A stretch of DNA of 24,317 nt, taken from Candidatus Aminicenantes bacterium UBA4820 (GTDB taxonomy: Bacteria; Acidobacteriota; UBA4820). The notes under the pieces are model-generated. The model had not been told where the DNA came from and did no database searches. It saw only the letters and a list, made by a program, of their open reading frames with translations. Positions 7,840 to 15,248 of the stretch are shown here, one piece after another. Within the stretch, counting starts at the first letter, position 1, and the number at the start of each line of letters is the position of its first letter. The DNA lies in NCBI GenBank assembly GCA_002402325.1, contig DHFQ01000102.1:1-24317 (forward strand). Direction: 5' to 3'. Both the position numbers and the translations under genes were made by a program.

Positions 7840-9180
7840 TTAACCTCCTTTTTCTACTTTTTTCACCTTTAAAACCATACCGTTAACACTTTCTACCACT
7901 ACTTCTTCTTCTGGGTCAATCGGTTCATTTGAAGAGGCATTCCAATATTCTCCAAACACAAATACTTTTCCCATCGATGGAGGGTCTATTTTTTCTTTTA
8001 CGATACCTCTCTGCCCAATCATCGCTTCCACACCCGCTTGAACAGGATTTTTAAAAGCCTTGATTGCGAGATAGACAAGAAAGGCGAGTATTGCAACAAA
8101 ACCAAGAACTACCGGAAAAACGAATGAAAACTGAAGTCCTTCTCCCGTTAATGGATTACCTCTATAAAGCATTAAAGATCCTATAAGCAAGGCTATAGCT
8201 CCTCCCGTTCCTAAGATACCATAGGATACCACTTTTATCTCCAAAATGAAAAACACAACACCAAGAATTATTAAAATAATCCCAATGGCATTAACAGGAA
8301 GCAAAGGCAGTGAAATAAGATACAGCAAGATTGAGATTCCTCCAATGACACCAGGAAAAATTAACCCCGGGCTTTTAAATTCAACAAAAAGCCCCAAAAG
8401 CCCTACGATCAATAAAAGAAAAGCAACTTCCGGATTTGCAAGCGACATTAAAATCTTCTGCCTGAAACTTTTTTTAAATTCAATCGGTTCATCAAAATTT
8501 CCCTTCAGTTTGGTAACACTTTTATCAAACCTTTTAACCTCTCTATTTTTTAATTTTTCAAAAAGATCATTTTGATCTTTTGCAATCAATTCAATAACGC
8601 CCTGATCAAGTGCCTCCTTTTCAGTTAGAGAAATGCTCTCTTTTACCATTTTCTGAATTGGTTCGGGATTTCTTCCTCTTATTTCAGCAATTGACCTTAA
8701 ATGGGCGTTTATATCATTTATCACCTTATCCATCATCACATCTTCCTCTGGTTTTTGCTTTTGATCAGGATTGTTGGGATTTGGAGGTGAAATGGGAATT
8801 GGAAGCCCTGAAACCGGGTGAGCCGAACCAATCGTAGTTCCAGGTGCCATCGCAATTAAATCGCACGCAACTGCAACAAGAGCACCGCCCGATGCAGCCC
8901 TTGCCCCTGAAGGCGAAACAAAACCAACAACTACCGCCTTAGATTGAATTATTGCCCTTTGAATTGCTTCAACATTTTTTACATATCCCCCTGGGGTGTC
9001 AATTAAAAGCACAATCAAATCCGCCCCTTCTTTATTTGCAGCATTGATTCCAGAAATGACATACTCTTCAGATACAGGGTGAATTGGACTATCAAGATCT
9101 ATCGTATAAACCTTTTGAGAGAAAGTCCCAACTGTTATCATCATCAAGACAAGAAAAACCATAACCTTATAAAATCTCAA
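7840..9180 (-). CDS. nfeD: Long-form NfeD: ClpP-class membrane serine protease (stomatin operon partner)
   Basis: A signal peptide precedes a ClpP-like Ser-Lys protease domain (about residues 24-210) with DTPGGY (61-66) and the nucleophile S97 in GARAASGGA. The probable general base is K152 in DKVINDI, followed by AEIRGRNPE. A Pro/Asn/Gln-rich stretch (127-146) lies between Ser and Lys. Four or five membrane helices follow (about 240-375), then a C-terminal OB-fold NfeD domain (GQRGIVKEKIDP ... VFVFGEYWNA ... VNGMVLKVKKV). The start is TTG: AGGAGG lies five bases before it, whereas the ATG six codons later would be too far. It is the first gene of the nine-gene minus run. Confidence 0.93.
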   Translation of the reverse strand: MRFYKVMVFLVLMMITVGTFSQKVYTIDLDSPIHPVSEEYVISGINAANKEGADLIVLLIDTPGGYVKNVEAIQRAIIQSKAVVVGFVSPSGARAASGGALVAVACDLIAMAPGTTIGSAHPVSGLPIPISPPNPNNPDQKQKPEEDVMMDKVINDINAHLRSIAEIRGRNPEPIQKMVKESISLTEKEALDQGVIELIAKDQNDLFEKLKNREVKRFDKSVTKLKGNFDEPIEFKKSFRQKILMSLANPEVAFLLLIVGLLGLFVEFKSPGLIFPGVIGGISILLYLISLPLLPVNAIGIILIILGVVFFILEIKVVSYGILGTGGAIALLIGSLMLYRGNPLTGEGLQFSFVFPVVLGFVAILAFLVYLAIKAFKNPVQAGVEAMIGQRGIVKEKIDPPSMGKVFVFGEYWNASSNEPIDPEEEVVVESVNGMVLKVKKVEKGG

Positions 9181-9185
9181 AAATG

Positions 9186-9191
9186 CCTCCT
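9186..9191 (-). promoter_or_regulatory. Ribosome binding site deciding the TTG start of nfeD
   Basis: AGGAGG on the minus strand, five bases before the TTG at 9180. It is the reason for preferring a non-ATG start here. Confidence 0.75.
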
Positions 9192-9202
9192 ATCCATCAA
9201 GT

Positions 9203-9231
9203 AGAATATAAGAAAGTTAAAAAGATGTCAA
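9203..9231 (-). promoter_or_regulatory. Sigma-70-type promoter for the nfeD operon
   Basis: On the minus strand TTGACA (9231-9226), a 17-base spacer and TATTCT (9208-9203) form a near-consensus housekeeping promoter. The predicted start of transcription is about 15 bases before the nfeD TTG, leaving a short leader holding only the ribosome binding site. Confidence 0.7.
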
Positions 9232-9498
9232 ATGGAGAAACAGACCTTATGAGACTTTAGTTGACCAAAGAGAAAAGAGCCCCGTATGAAGTTAATTTAT
9301 TCCTGAGTCAACAGATGCCGCTTAAAAGCTTAGAAGGTTTAAGCAAAAAGTTGAGGGTCTAATATCTAATAGGAGAGGAGAATATCCTCCCATTTCAGGG
9401 GAGAAAAAGGAGGGGTTACAACCTGCAGGGAACCCTTAATCATTTGACTATAAAAAGATAATGTTGGAAAATCGTAGATTAAAGAAAGGCTTTTTATT
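9232..9498. other. Divergent intergenic region rich in inverted repeats
   Basis: With the promoter at 9203-9231 this makes a 318-base gap between diverging genes. I see no gene: the longest ATG frames are about 15-17 codons. It holds four pairings: GTTGAC / GTCAAC (9260-9265 with 9307-9312), GCTTAAA / TTTAAGC (9320-9326 with 9338-9344), GAGGA / TCCTC (9375-9379 with 9385-9389) and GGGTT / AACCC (9413-9417 with 9431-9435). None is followed by a T-run on either strand, so they are not plain terminators. A structured RNA or a protein-binding region is possible. Confidence 0.4.
9444..9472 (+). promoter_or_regulatory. Possible promoter for the membrane TPR gene
   Basis: TTGACT, a 17-base spacer and GAAAAT, ending 26 bases before the ATG at 9499. 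The -35 is good and the -10 weak. Confidence 0.35.
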
Positions 9499-11526
9499 AT
9501 GGTGAAGAAGGAAAAAGAGAGAAGAAACAAAATTATATTTCTTATAATTTTCCTCTGCCTTTCTTCATTTCTGCCCTTTATTAAATTGCTTAAGGCTGAT
9601 TTTGTCAGTTGGGATGATGAAATCTATGTAACCACAAATGCAAAAGTTGTAAAAGGGTTAAACTGGGAAAATGTAAAATGGGCTTTCTCAACGACCTATT
9701 TTGGATTTTACTATCCTGTTACATGGCTTTCTCACATTATTGATGTTGAACTTTATAATCTCAACCCTTCAGGACATCATCTTACGAGTTTAATTCTTCA
9801 CATTCTTAATACCCTTTTACTCTTTTTCTTTTTGAAAAGGGGAGGAATAGATGAAACTAAATCCTTCATAATGAGTGCACTCTTTTCTGTTCATCCGCTT
9901 ACCGTTGAATCTGTCGGATGGATTTCTGAAAGAAAGAATCTTCTTGCCTTCTTTTTCTTTTTCCTCTCTTTGAACATTTACCTTACTTATTTGAAAAAGA
10001 GTTCAGTAAAAAATTTAATTTTACTTTGTATAACCTTTCTTTTGGGTTTGATGTCAAAATCTGTTGTTGTAACATTTCCTGTGATTTTGTATCTTATTGA
10101 TATTTTTCCTGTTAAAAGGTTAGAACTTAAATACGATTTTATTAAGAAAAATTTCTTTAAACTTATTTATGAGAAGTTGATATTCTTTATCCCTCTTCCT
10201 ATTTTTGCCGTTTTAACTATTATCGCTCAAAGAGAGATAAATGCACTTACAACATTTGACCGTCTTTCACTTATGGATAGAATAGCAGGTGCAATTCTTG
10301 CCTATGCAAGGTATATCTATCAGTTTCTCTTTCCTCTAAAATTGACAGCATTCTATCCTCATTTGAGAGGAAATTACTCACCTTTTATCCTTCTTTTAAG
10401 CATTCTTGTTTTAACTTATTTAATTATCTTTTCAATTTATAAAATTAAGAAAAATAAAGTTTATTTTGTTGGGTTCTTCTTTTATATTATAAATCTTCTT
10501 CCCGTAATTGGCATTCTTCAGGTAGGAGAGCAGGGGAGTGCTGATAGATATATGTATATACCGATGGTAGGGCTTTTGCTCTTCTTTGTCTTTTTTGTCT
10601 ATGAATATTTTCCAAAATTAAAATTTGTTAATGAAAAAATGATACTCTCATTTTTCCTTCTTGTTTTTCTTCTATTTTGTTTTAAAACCTTCAATCAGAC
10701 AAAGGTATGGCTAAACAGTGAAAATCTTTTTAAGAATATGGTTTTAGAATCACCAAACCCGTCGCAGGGATACATCAACATTGGCCTCGAATACAAAAAG
10801 AAAGGGGATTATGAAACAGCCATTAAATATTACAAAATGGCTATTGAAGCAGACCCTGATAAGGCAGGCGCCTACAATAACCTTGGAAGTGCCCTTTATC
10901 AATTAAAAGATTTAGAAGGTGCAAACGAAGCCTTTAAAAAAGCGTGCGAATTAAATCCTTACCATTCTGTAATGGTTTATAATTTAGCACTTTCTTATGA
11001 GTTACTCGGCAAATATGATGAGGCAGAAAAAAATTATTTAAAAGCGCTAAAGTTAAATAAAAAGGCTCCAGCTCCGAGAAAAAACCTCATAAATATTTAT
11101 TTAAGACAAAAGAGGATTGATGAATCTTTGAAATTGTCTCTTGAAGGGGAAAAGTTAATTGACTATGACCCCTATTTTTTTATAACAACTGCTTTAATCT
11201 ATCAAGAGTTGGGTGAAAAAGAGAGCGCAAAGCAAAAGTTTGAGTCCGCCTTATCAAAGTTTGGAGAAAACTATAATGTTCTTTTAAACTATGGCAACTA
11301 CCTTTACTCAATAAATGAGTTTGATAAGGCTTTAGACCTTTTTTTAAGGGCTATAAAAATAGAACCGAAAGATGTTGCATCAATCTTAAAGGTTGTTGAT
11401 ATTGAGATTTCAAAAGGTAATATTGAAATTGCAAAGGAGATATTAAAAAGTTCTCTTTCAATAAATCCTGACGATCCTTTACTTTTAAAGAAACTTGAAT
11501 CAATTTCTCAAGAGAAGGGGAAATAG
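9499..11526 (+). CDS. TMTC-like multi-pass membrane protein with C-terminal TPR repeats (putative GT-C glycosyltransferase)
   Basis: The first ~400 residues contain about ten hydrophobic helices. The first is followed by DFVSWDDEIYV (34-44), an acidic first-loop motif resembling the catalytic loop of GT-C glycosyltransferases. The sections YYPVTWLSHIID, NPSGHHLTSLILHILNTLL and SVHPLTVESVGWISERKNLL match a widespread bacterial family related to eukaryotic TMTC O-mannosyltransferases. From about residue 424 to the end run seven or so TPR units (GYINIGLEYKKKGDYETAIK, AYNNLGSALYQLKDLEGANE and so on). Substrate and donor lipid are unknown, and glycosyltransferase activity is inferred from the fold only. 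It stands alone on the plus strand. AAAGG lies nine bases before the ATG. Confidence 0.85.
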   Translation: MVKKEKERRNKIIFLIIFLCLSSFLPFIKLLKADFVSWDDEIYVTTNAKVVKGLNWENVKWAFSTTYFGFYYPVTWLSHIIDVELYNLNPSGHHLTSLILHILNTLLLFFFLKRGGIDETKSFIMSALFSVHPLTVESVGWISERKNLLAFFFFFLSLNIYLTYLKKSSVKNLILLCITFLLGLMSKSVVVTFPVILYLIDIFPVKRLELKYDFIKKNFFKLIYEKLIFFIPLPIFAVLTIIAQREINALTTFDRLSLMDRIAGAILAYARYIYQFLFPLKLTAFYPHLRGNYSPFILLLSILVLTYLIIFSIYKIKKNKVYFVGFFFYIINLLPVIGILQVGEQGSADRYMYIPMVGLLLFFVFFVYEYFPKLKFVNEKMILSFFLLVFLLFCFKTFNQTKVWLNSENLFKNMVLESPNPSQGYINIGLEYKKKGDYETAIKYYKMAIEADPDKAGAYNNLGSALYQLKDLEGANEAFKKACELNPYHSVMVYNLALSYELLGKYDEAEKNYLKALKLNKKAPAPRKNLINIYLRQKRIDESLKLSLEGEKLIDYDPYFFITTALIYQELGEKESAKQKFESALSKFGENYNVLLNYGNYLYSINEFDKALDLFLRAIKIEPKDVASILKVVDIEISKGNIEIAKEILKSSLSINPDDPLLLKKLESISQEKGK

Positions 11527-11557
11527 AGACAAATTGTAAAAAATCAAAATCCTCTTG

Positions 11558-11585
11558 CTTGTTTTGCGATCTTTTTCAAAACGAG
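11558..11585. terminator. Weak hairpin between converging genes
   Basis: CTTGTTTTG (11558-11566) pairs with CAAAACGAG (11577-11585) with one G-T wobble, in the 65-base gap between two gene ends. The stem is AT-rich and lacks a clean T-run, so terminator function is doubtful. Confidence 0.25.
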
Positions 11586-11591
11586 AATCTT

Positions 11592-12587
11592 TTACTCTTC
11601 TTTTAGTTCAATTGTAAGGGAAAATTTTTTGCCGTTTAAATCAACGAAAAGTTTAATTTTATCTCCCGATTTTAATGAGATTTCCTGTTCTTTTATTGAA
11701 TAGTTACCTGTGTCGATATCATCTTCTAAGTGCTTTATCTCTTCATCTTCTGTCAAAAGAAGAACGCTATCATCTTCACTTCCTAATAGATTGGTCTCTA
11801 AAGAATCCTGATCAAAAATAACTTCTTCTTCCTTTTTTTTATCTTCAAAATCTAACTGGTGTGGCTCATCTACGAAAAGATTTTCTATCTTTTGCTTCTT
11901 AGAGGAGTTGACTCCAATTTCTTTGAGAAGTTTTTTGGTATCCATAGCAAAAAATTGATCTTTATCTTTTGATGGTTTTTGTTTTGTAATTTTTTGTGTT
12001 TCACTTATCTGTGCAAGGATGTTGTTCATAACCAATTTTGATATTGATTTTAAAGTATCCTCAACACCAACACCCTCAATTGCGATTGCCTCAAAAAAGG
12101 GAAGACTTCCAGGGTTTAATGCTTTATCCATCTCTTCAAAAGTCATTATATCTTTTAAATCTCTCTTGTTAAATTGTAAAACAATCGGGAATTTATCAGG
12201 ATTTATGCCATTTTCAGAAAGGTGCAACTTCATCTGTTCATAGGAATCTTTATTCGCCTTTGCCATCTTTCTTTGACTATCTGCTACAAAGACTATTCCA
12301 TCAGTTCCCTTTATTACTCTTCTTCTTGTCTCTTCGTAAATTACCTGTCCGGGAACGGTGTACAACTGTAACCTTACCCTAAAACCTTTTATCTCTCCAA
12401 GGTCTATGGGCATAAAATCAAAAAAGATTGTTCTGTCTCCTTCAGTGGAGATGGAAAGAAGTTTACCCTTTTCGGATGGCTCAAGATATTCGTGGAGGTA
12501 TTGCAAATTTGTGGTCTTACCAGAAAGGGCAGGACCATAATAAACAATCTTTGCTGTTATCTCCTTTGAGGCTTGATTGATTATCAT
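11592..12587 (-). CDS. MglA-like small Ras-family GTPase with acidic C-terminal extension
   Basis: Residues 1-195 are very close to Myxococcus MglA: KIVYYGPALSGKTTNLQYL (P-loop 18-25), STEGDRTIFFDF with the catalytic-type Arg 52, LYTVPGQ with Gln 81, and NKRD at 140-143 for guanine. MglA sets cell polarity by GTP-dependent switching. The position equal to Ras Gly12 and MglA Gly21 is Ala 20. An extra ~135 residues follow, absent from the 195-residue MglA. They are Lys/Glu-rich and strongly acidic (about 200-300), ending in a short beta-like segment (KIKLFVDLNGKKFSLTIEL). No MglB/roadblock partner lies nearby. Its ATG directly abuts the STAS stop (TAGATG), with GAGG upstream, so coupling with the STAS gene is likely. 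Confidence 0.9.
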   Translation of the reverse strand: MIINQASKEITAKIVYYGPALSGKTTNLQYLHEYLEPSEKGKLLSISTEGDRTIFFDFMPIDLGEIKGFRVRLQLYTVPGQVIYEETRRRVIKGTDGIVFVADSQRKMAKANKDSYEQMKLHLSENGINPDKFPIVLQFNKRDLKDIMTFEEMDKALNPGSLPFFEAIAIEGVGVEDTLKSISKLVMNNILAQISETQKITKQKPSKDKDQFFAMDTKKLLKEIGVNSSKKQKIENLFVDEPHQLDFEDKKKEEEVIFDQDSLETNLLGSEDDSVLLLTEDEEIKHLEDDIDTGNYSIKEQEISLKSGDKIKLFVDLNGKKFSLTIELKEE

Positions 12588-12935
12588 CTAATCCTCAACA
12601 AAATCTTCAAGAGCCGACTCTTCATCAGGCTTTATTATAAAAATCTCGTTGAGTTTTGTCAAAGAAAGAAGTTTAATCACGGTGTTGTTTGGCTTAACAA
12701 GCCTTAATTTCTTACCCCTATCTTTAAATCTTCCTAAATATCCGACCATCTCTCCAAGCCCGGTAGAGTCTATATAATTTATATTCTCCATATCAAGAAT
12801 TACCCCTTTAATTGAGGAATCTTCAACTATTTTCTCAAGTTCCGAAGTCAACTGTCTTGCCGATTCGCCCAATTTAATTTCTCCGGTAATGTCGAGGATA
12901 ACGATCTGGTCAATCAACTTTTTTACTATTTTCAT
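12588..12935 (-). CDS. STAS-domain anti-anti-sigma factor-like protein (SpoIIAA/RsbV type)
   Basis: A single STAS domain of 115 residues: IVILDITGEIKLGESARQL, GVILDMENINYIDSTGLGEM and KLRLVKPNNTVIKLLSLT. Ser57 in YIDSTGLG is the usual phosphorylation site of antagonists controlled by HPK-type kinases. The start is the ATG at 12935 because GGAGG lies five bases upstream. The longer TTG frame would begin inside that site. No sigma factor, RsbW-like kinase or phosphatase is in the window, so a role in partner switching is inferred. Adjacency to the MglA-like GTPase suggests it could instead serve that GTPase. Confidence 0.9.
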   Translation of the reverse strand: MKIVKKLIDQIVILDITGEIKLGESARQLTSELEKIVEDSSIKGVILDMENINYIDSTGLGEMVGYLGRFKDRGKKLRLVKPNNTVIKLLSLTKLNEIFIIKPDEESALEDFVED

Positions 12936-12956
12936 ATAAGCCTCCAATAAAGCATT

Positions 12957-13664
12957 TTAATCTTTGGGCGGTCTTTCAATTACGAGAGGGCCTGTAAGAG
13001 GTTCTCCCGACTGTATGTCATAACTATACCAGGTGCCTTTAAGAGAATTTTGATCTTTCATAAGTTGCGCTTCAAATTTTCCCATTCTTCCATAACTGGA
13101 ATCTATCCTCTCAAGAACAAGATGACCTTTTACAAAAACTCCTTGAACATTTCCTTTTGATCCACCTTCAAATTTGTATTCCCCATCAACAATCGTTCCA
13201 TTCTGGGTGAGATATAGTTCACCTCTTTGTTCTGAAGGCATAAGTGTAATTATCCATTTACCATCAAGAAGTGTTTCTCTTAGAGAAAGGCTCTTTTTAA
13301 CTTCAATTATACTGTTATTTAATGCTTCTCTTTCTTCATAACCTGTTTCAATTAAATGAATTGTAATTATTCTTCTTGAGTGAAGTTGGGAAAGTTTTTC
13401 TTCAAGATCAAGGAGTGCGTCCACTTTTATTTTTGAGGATGGGTCATCGTTTAAATCCTGACTTTCCTGCCATAGTACTGAAATGAGTTTGTCTATCTTT
13501 TTTAACTCCTGCCACCTTGCATCAATGACAGCCTCTGTCGCCTCAATTTGTCCCTCAAGGGCGTAAAGTCTTGCCTTCAATGCTTCCTGCGGCAATGGGT
13601 CCAAAGCAAAAACCGTAAGGAGGAGAGAGAAACAAATTAAAGTTAAAAAAACTCTTCCAATCAT
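12957..13664 (-). CDS. Exported coiled-coil protein of unknown function
   Basis: I do not recognise this family. From the ATG at 13664 (AGGGGA four bases upstream) it has a signal peptide ending near FALDP. A heptad-like helical region follows (about residues 25-130: LKARLYALEGQIEATEAVID, LDLEEKLSQLHSRR). A beta-rich domain closes it (about 135-235) with repeated units GKWIITLMPSEQRGELYLTQ, GGSKGNVQGVFVKGHLVLER and LKGTWYSYD. These recall a small barrel, like scattered uncharacterised exported proteins. The frame extends to a TTG at 13679 that lies before the ribosome site. A weak TTGATT-18-TATTTT sits at 13681-13710, so it may begin a sub-operon with STAS and mglA. Confidence 0.75.
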   Translation of the reverse strand: MIGRVFLTLICFSLLLTVFALDPLPQEALKARLYALEGQIEATEAVIDARWQELKKIDKLISVLWQESQDLNDDPSSKIKVDALLDLEEKLSQLHSRRIITIHLIETGYEEREALNNSIIEVKKSLSLRETLLDGKWIITLMPSEQRGELYLTQNGTIVDGEYKFEGGSKGNVQGVFVKGHLVLERIDSSYGRMGKFEAQLMKDQNSLKGTWYSYDIQSGEPLTGPLVIERPPKD

Positions 13665-13706
13665 AAAATCCCCTATCAATAAAATATCACGAAAAAATCA
13701 AATAAA

Positions 13707-14591
13707 TCAAGAGGGAAATATAACTTGGGGATGGACTATTCTTCCCTCTATTTTACCAAGTCCAATAAACTTTTCCTTTCCACTAACTATTTTAACAAAT
13801 TTATTTGAAGAAACAACATCTCTTGGCGCAACGATGTCCTGTCCACTTAAAATTAGTTTTTCTTGAGGAGAATCAACTCTTAAAACAGGAAGAGAAAGGT
13901 CTATCTTATCAAAGGGAATGAAGCCTTTTGAATTGAAGGGATCATCAATCGTGTTTGAGGAAAGAATGCTGAAGGAACCTATTGACTGTCTTGTTAATGA
14001 AAGGCAATGACAGGGAGAGGAAATCTTTTTACCTATGTCTCTTGCAAGTGCCCTGACATAGGTTCCAGAGGAACAGTTCAATTCAAATTTTAATTTGTCA
14101 TCGCTTATATATTTTAGAATAAAATAGAAAATGCTTATCTTAATAGGCTTTAAAACAAACTCCTCCCCCTGTCTCGCAAGGTCATAAGCCCTAACCTTGT
14201 TGATTCTTTTTGCACTGAAGGAAGGTGGAATTTGTTCTATTCTTCCAATAAAAGAGTTTGCAAGTTCCGTCAAATTTATCTTTGAAAAATCGGGAAGGGG
14301 ACCCTCTTCTATAATTTTGCCGTCGCAATCATAAGTGTCAGTTCCAACACCGAATTTGAAAATTCCGTCATAACACTTGTCCATTCTTTGAACGAATTGG
14401 GCTAACCTCGTTGCCTTGCCAATAAGGATTATGAGTATTCCCGTTGAAAATGGATCGAGCGTTCCACCGTGCCCTATTTTTAAATTTCTATCAATGCGTT
14501 TCCTTATAACTCTCACGCAGTCAAAGGATGTCATTCTTGGTGGTTTATTTAAAAGGATAATTCCCGATTCGGTAAATCTCTCCCTATCCAT
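13707..14591 (-). CDS. truB: tRNA pseudouridine(55) synthase
   Basis: TruB converts U55 of the T-loop in tRNA to pseudouridine. Visible motifs are GIILLNKPPRMTSFDCV, IGHGGTLDPFSTGIL with catalytic Asp46, QIPPSFSAKRINKVRAYDLA and CSSGTYVRALARDIG. The length of 295 residues and a short C-terminal PUA-like region (VDSPQEKLILSGQDIV onward) fit the family. I start at the ATG at 14591 with GGGAG five bases before. A GTG sits one codon upstream. It overlaps the rbfA stop by eight bases, and the order rbfA-truB is widely conserved. Confidence 0.95.
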   Translation of the reverse strand: MDRERFTESGIILLNKPPRMTSFDCVRVIRKRIDRNLKIGHGGTLDPFSTGILIILIGKATRLAQFVQRMDKCYDGIFKFGVGTDTYDCDGKIIEEGPLPDFSKINLTELANSFIGRIEQIPPSFSAKRINKVRAYDLARQGEEFVLKPIKISIFYFILKYISDDKLKFELNCSSGTYVRALARDIGKKISSPCHCLSLTRQSIGSFSILSSNTIDDPFNSKGFIPFDKIDLSLPVLRVDSPQEKLILSGQDIVAPRDVVSSNKFVKIVSGKEKFIGLGKIEGRIVHPQVIFPS

Positions 14592-14943
14592 CACCGCTCC
14601 CTTTTTTTATTTCATCAAGAATTTTTTCAATTTTTGATGCCTTTTCCTCAGTGTCATCGTAAATAAACTTTATTTCAGGAATCTGTCTTAACCTTAAATT
14701 TGAAGAAAGGTATCTTTTTATTTTATATAGATTTTTTTCAAGAAGTATCTTTATTTCTTCACGGTCAGTTTTTTGCTCAATGACACTATAAAAAACCTCA
14801 GCAATTGTGATGTCTTTGTTGACTCTTACATCGGTGATCGCAACCCATTTAAGTTTTTCTTCTTCAAGTTCAAAAAAAATGGCGTTTGAAATGGCGTGTT
14901 GCAATAAATCTGCGATTTTGTCAGTTTTTGCAAATCTTCTCAT
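14584..14943 (-). CDS. rbfA: 30S ribosome-binding factor A
   Basis: RbfA helps mature the 16S rRNA 5' end and 30S subunits, notably in the cold. The 119 residues follow the family pattern: KTDKIADLLQHAISNAIF, VAITDVRVNKDITIAEVFYS, and LRLRQIPEIKFIYDDTEEKA with a helical end. The KH-like AxG kink is poorly visible, as in many divergent members. No strong Shine-Dalgarno precedes the ATG, and the DUF503 stop is two bases upstream, so translation is probably by re-initiation. Confidence 0.9.
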   Translation of the reverse strand: MRRFAKTDKIADLLQHAISNAIFFELEEEKLKWVAITDVRVNKDITIAEVFYSVIEQKTDREEIKILLEKNLYKIKRYLSSNLRLRQIPEIKFIYDDTEEKASKIEKILDEIKKGSGDG

Positions 14944-14945
14944 TT

Positions 14946-15239
14946 TTAAAGGATTTCCTCTTGAGCCTTCGTTATTTGAACGGGATAGTTTTCTTCTAAA
15001 TAATTCATCAAATTCCTTACTGTCCTTTTTGCATCATCACCATTTTTAGAAAGAGAGCAGAGTGTAAGAGTTCCCATTTTGAAATTGTCATTAGGTTCAC
15101 TTTCAATTGCAAGAACATTGAATTTATCCTTTGCTTTACTTTTAAAAGAGGTCAAAATAGACCTTCTATCTTTTAAAGACCTTGAATAGGGAAAATGAAG
15201 GTTTAATTCCACAATACACACCTTTCCTCTTGAAGACAA
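14946..15239 (-). CDS. DUF503 family protein
   Basis: A small protein of 97 residues with the DUF503 signature: VELNLHFPYSRSLKDRRSIL, SFKSKAKDKFNVLAIE, GTLTLCSLSKNGDDAKRTV and a C-terminal YPVQI. Its function is unknown, but it commonly sits between infB and rbfA, as here, which suggests a link to ribosome assembly. The start could be TTG at 15239 (AGGAG six bases upstream) or the GTG six codons later, which aligns better with family starts and also has AGAGG close by. Confidence 0.88.
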   Translation of the reverse strand: MSSRGKVCIVELNLHFPYSRSLKDRRSILTSFKSKAKDKFNVLAIESEPNDNFKMGTLTLCSLSKNGDDAKRTVRNLMNYLEENYPVQITKAQEEIL

Positions 15240-15248
15240 CTTAAACTC

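Noticed and set aside
9315..9362. Fifteen-codon plus frame in the nfeD-TPR gap
   Set aside because: It is too short, has no ribosome site, and overlaps the GCTTAAA / TTTAAGC hairpin.
13681..13710. Promoter TTGATT-18-TATTTT before the exported unknown
   Set aside because: Both boxes are weak in an AT-rich gap, so I mention it with the gene but do not list it as a feature.
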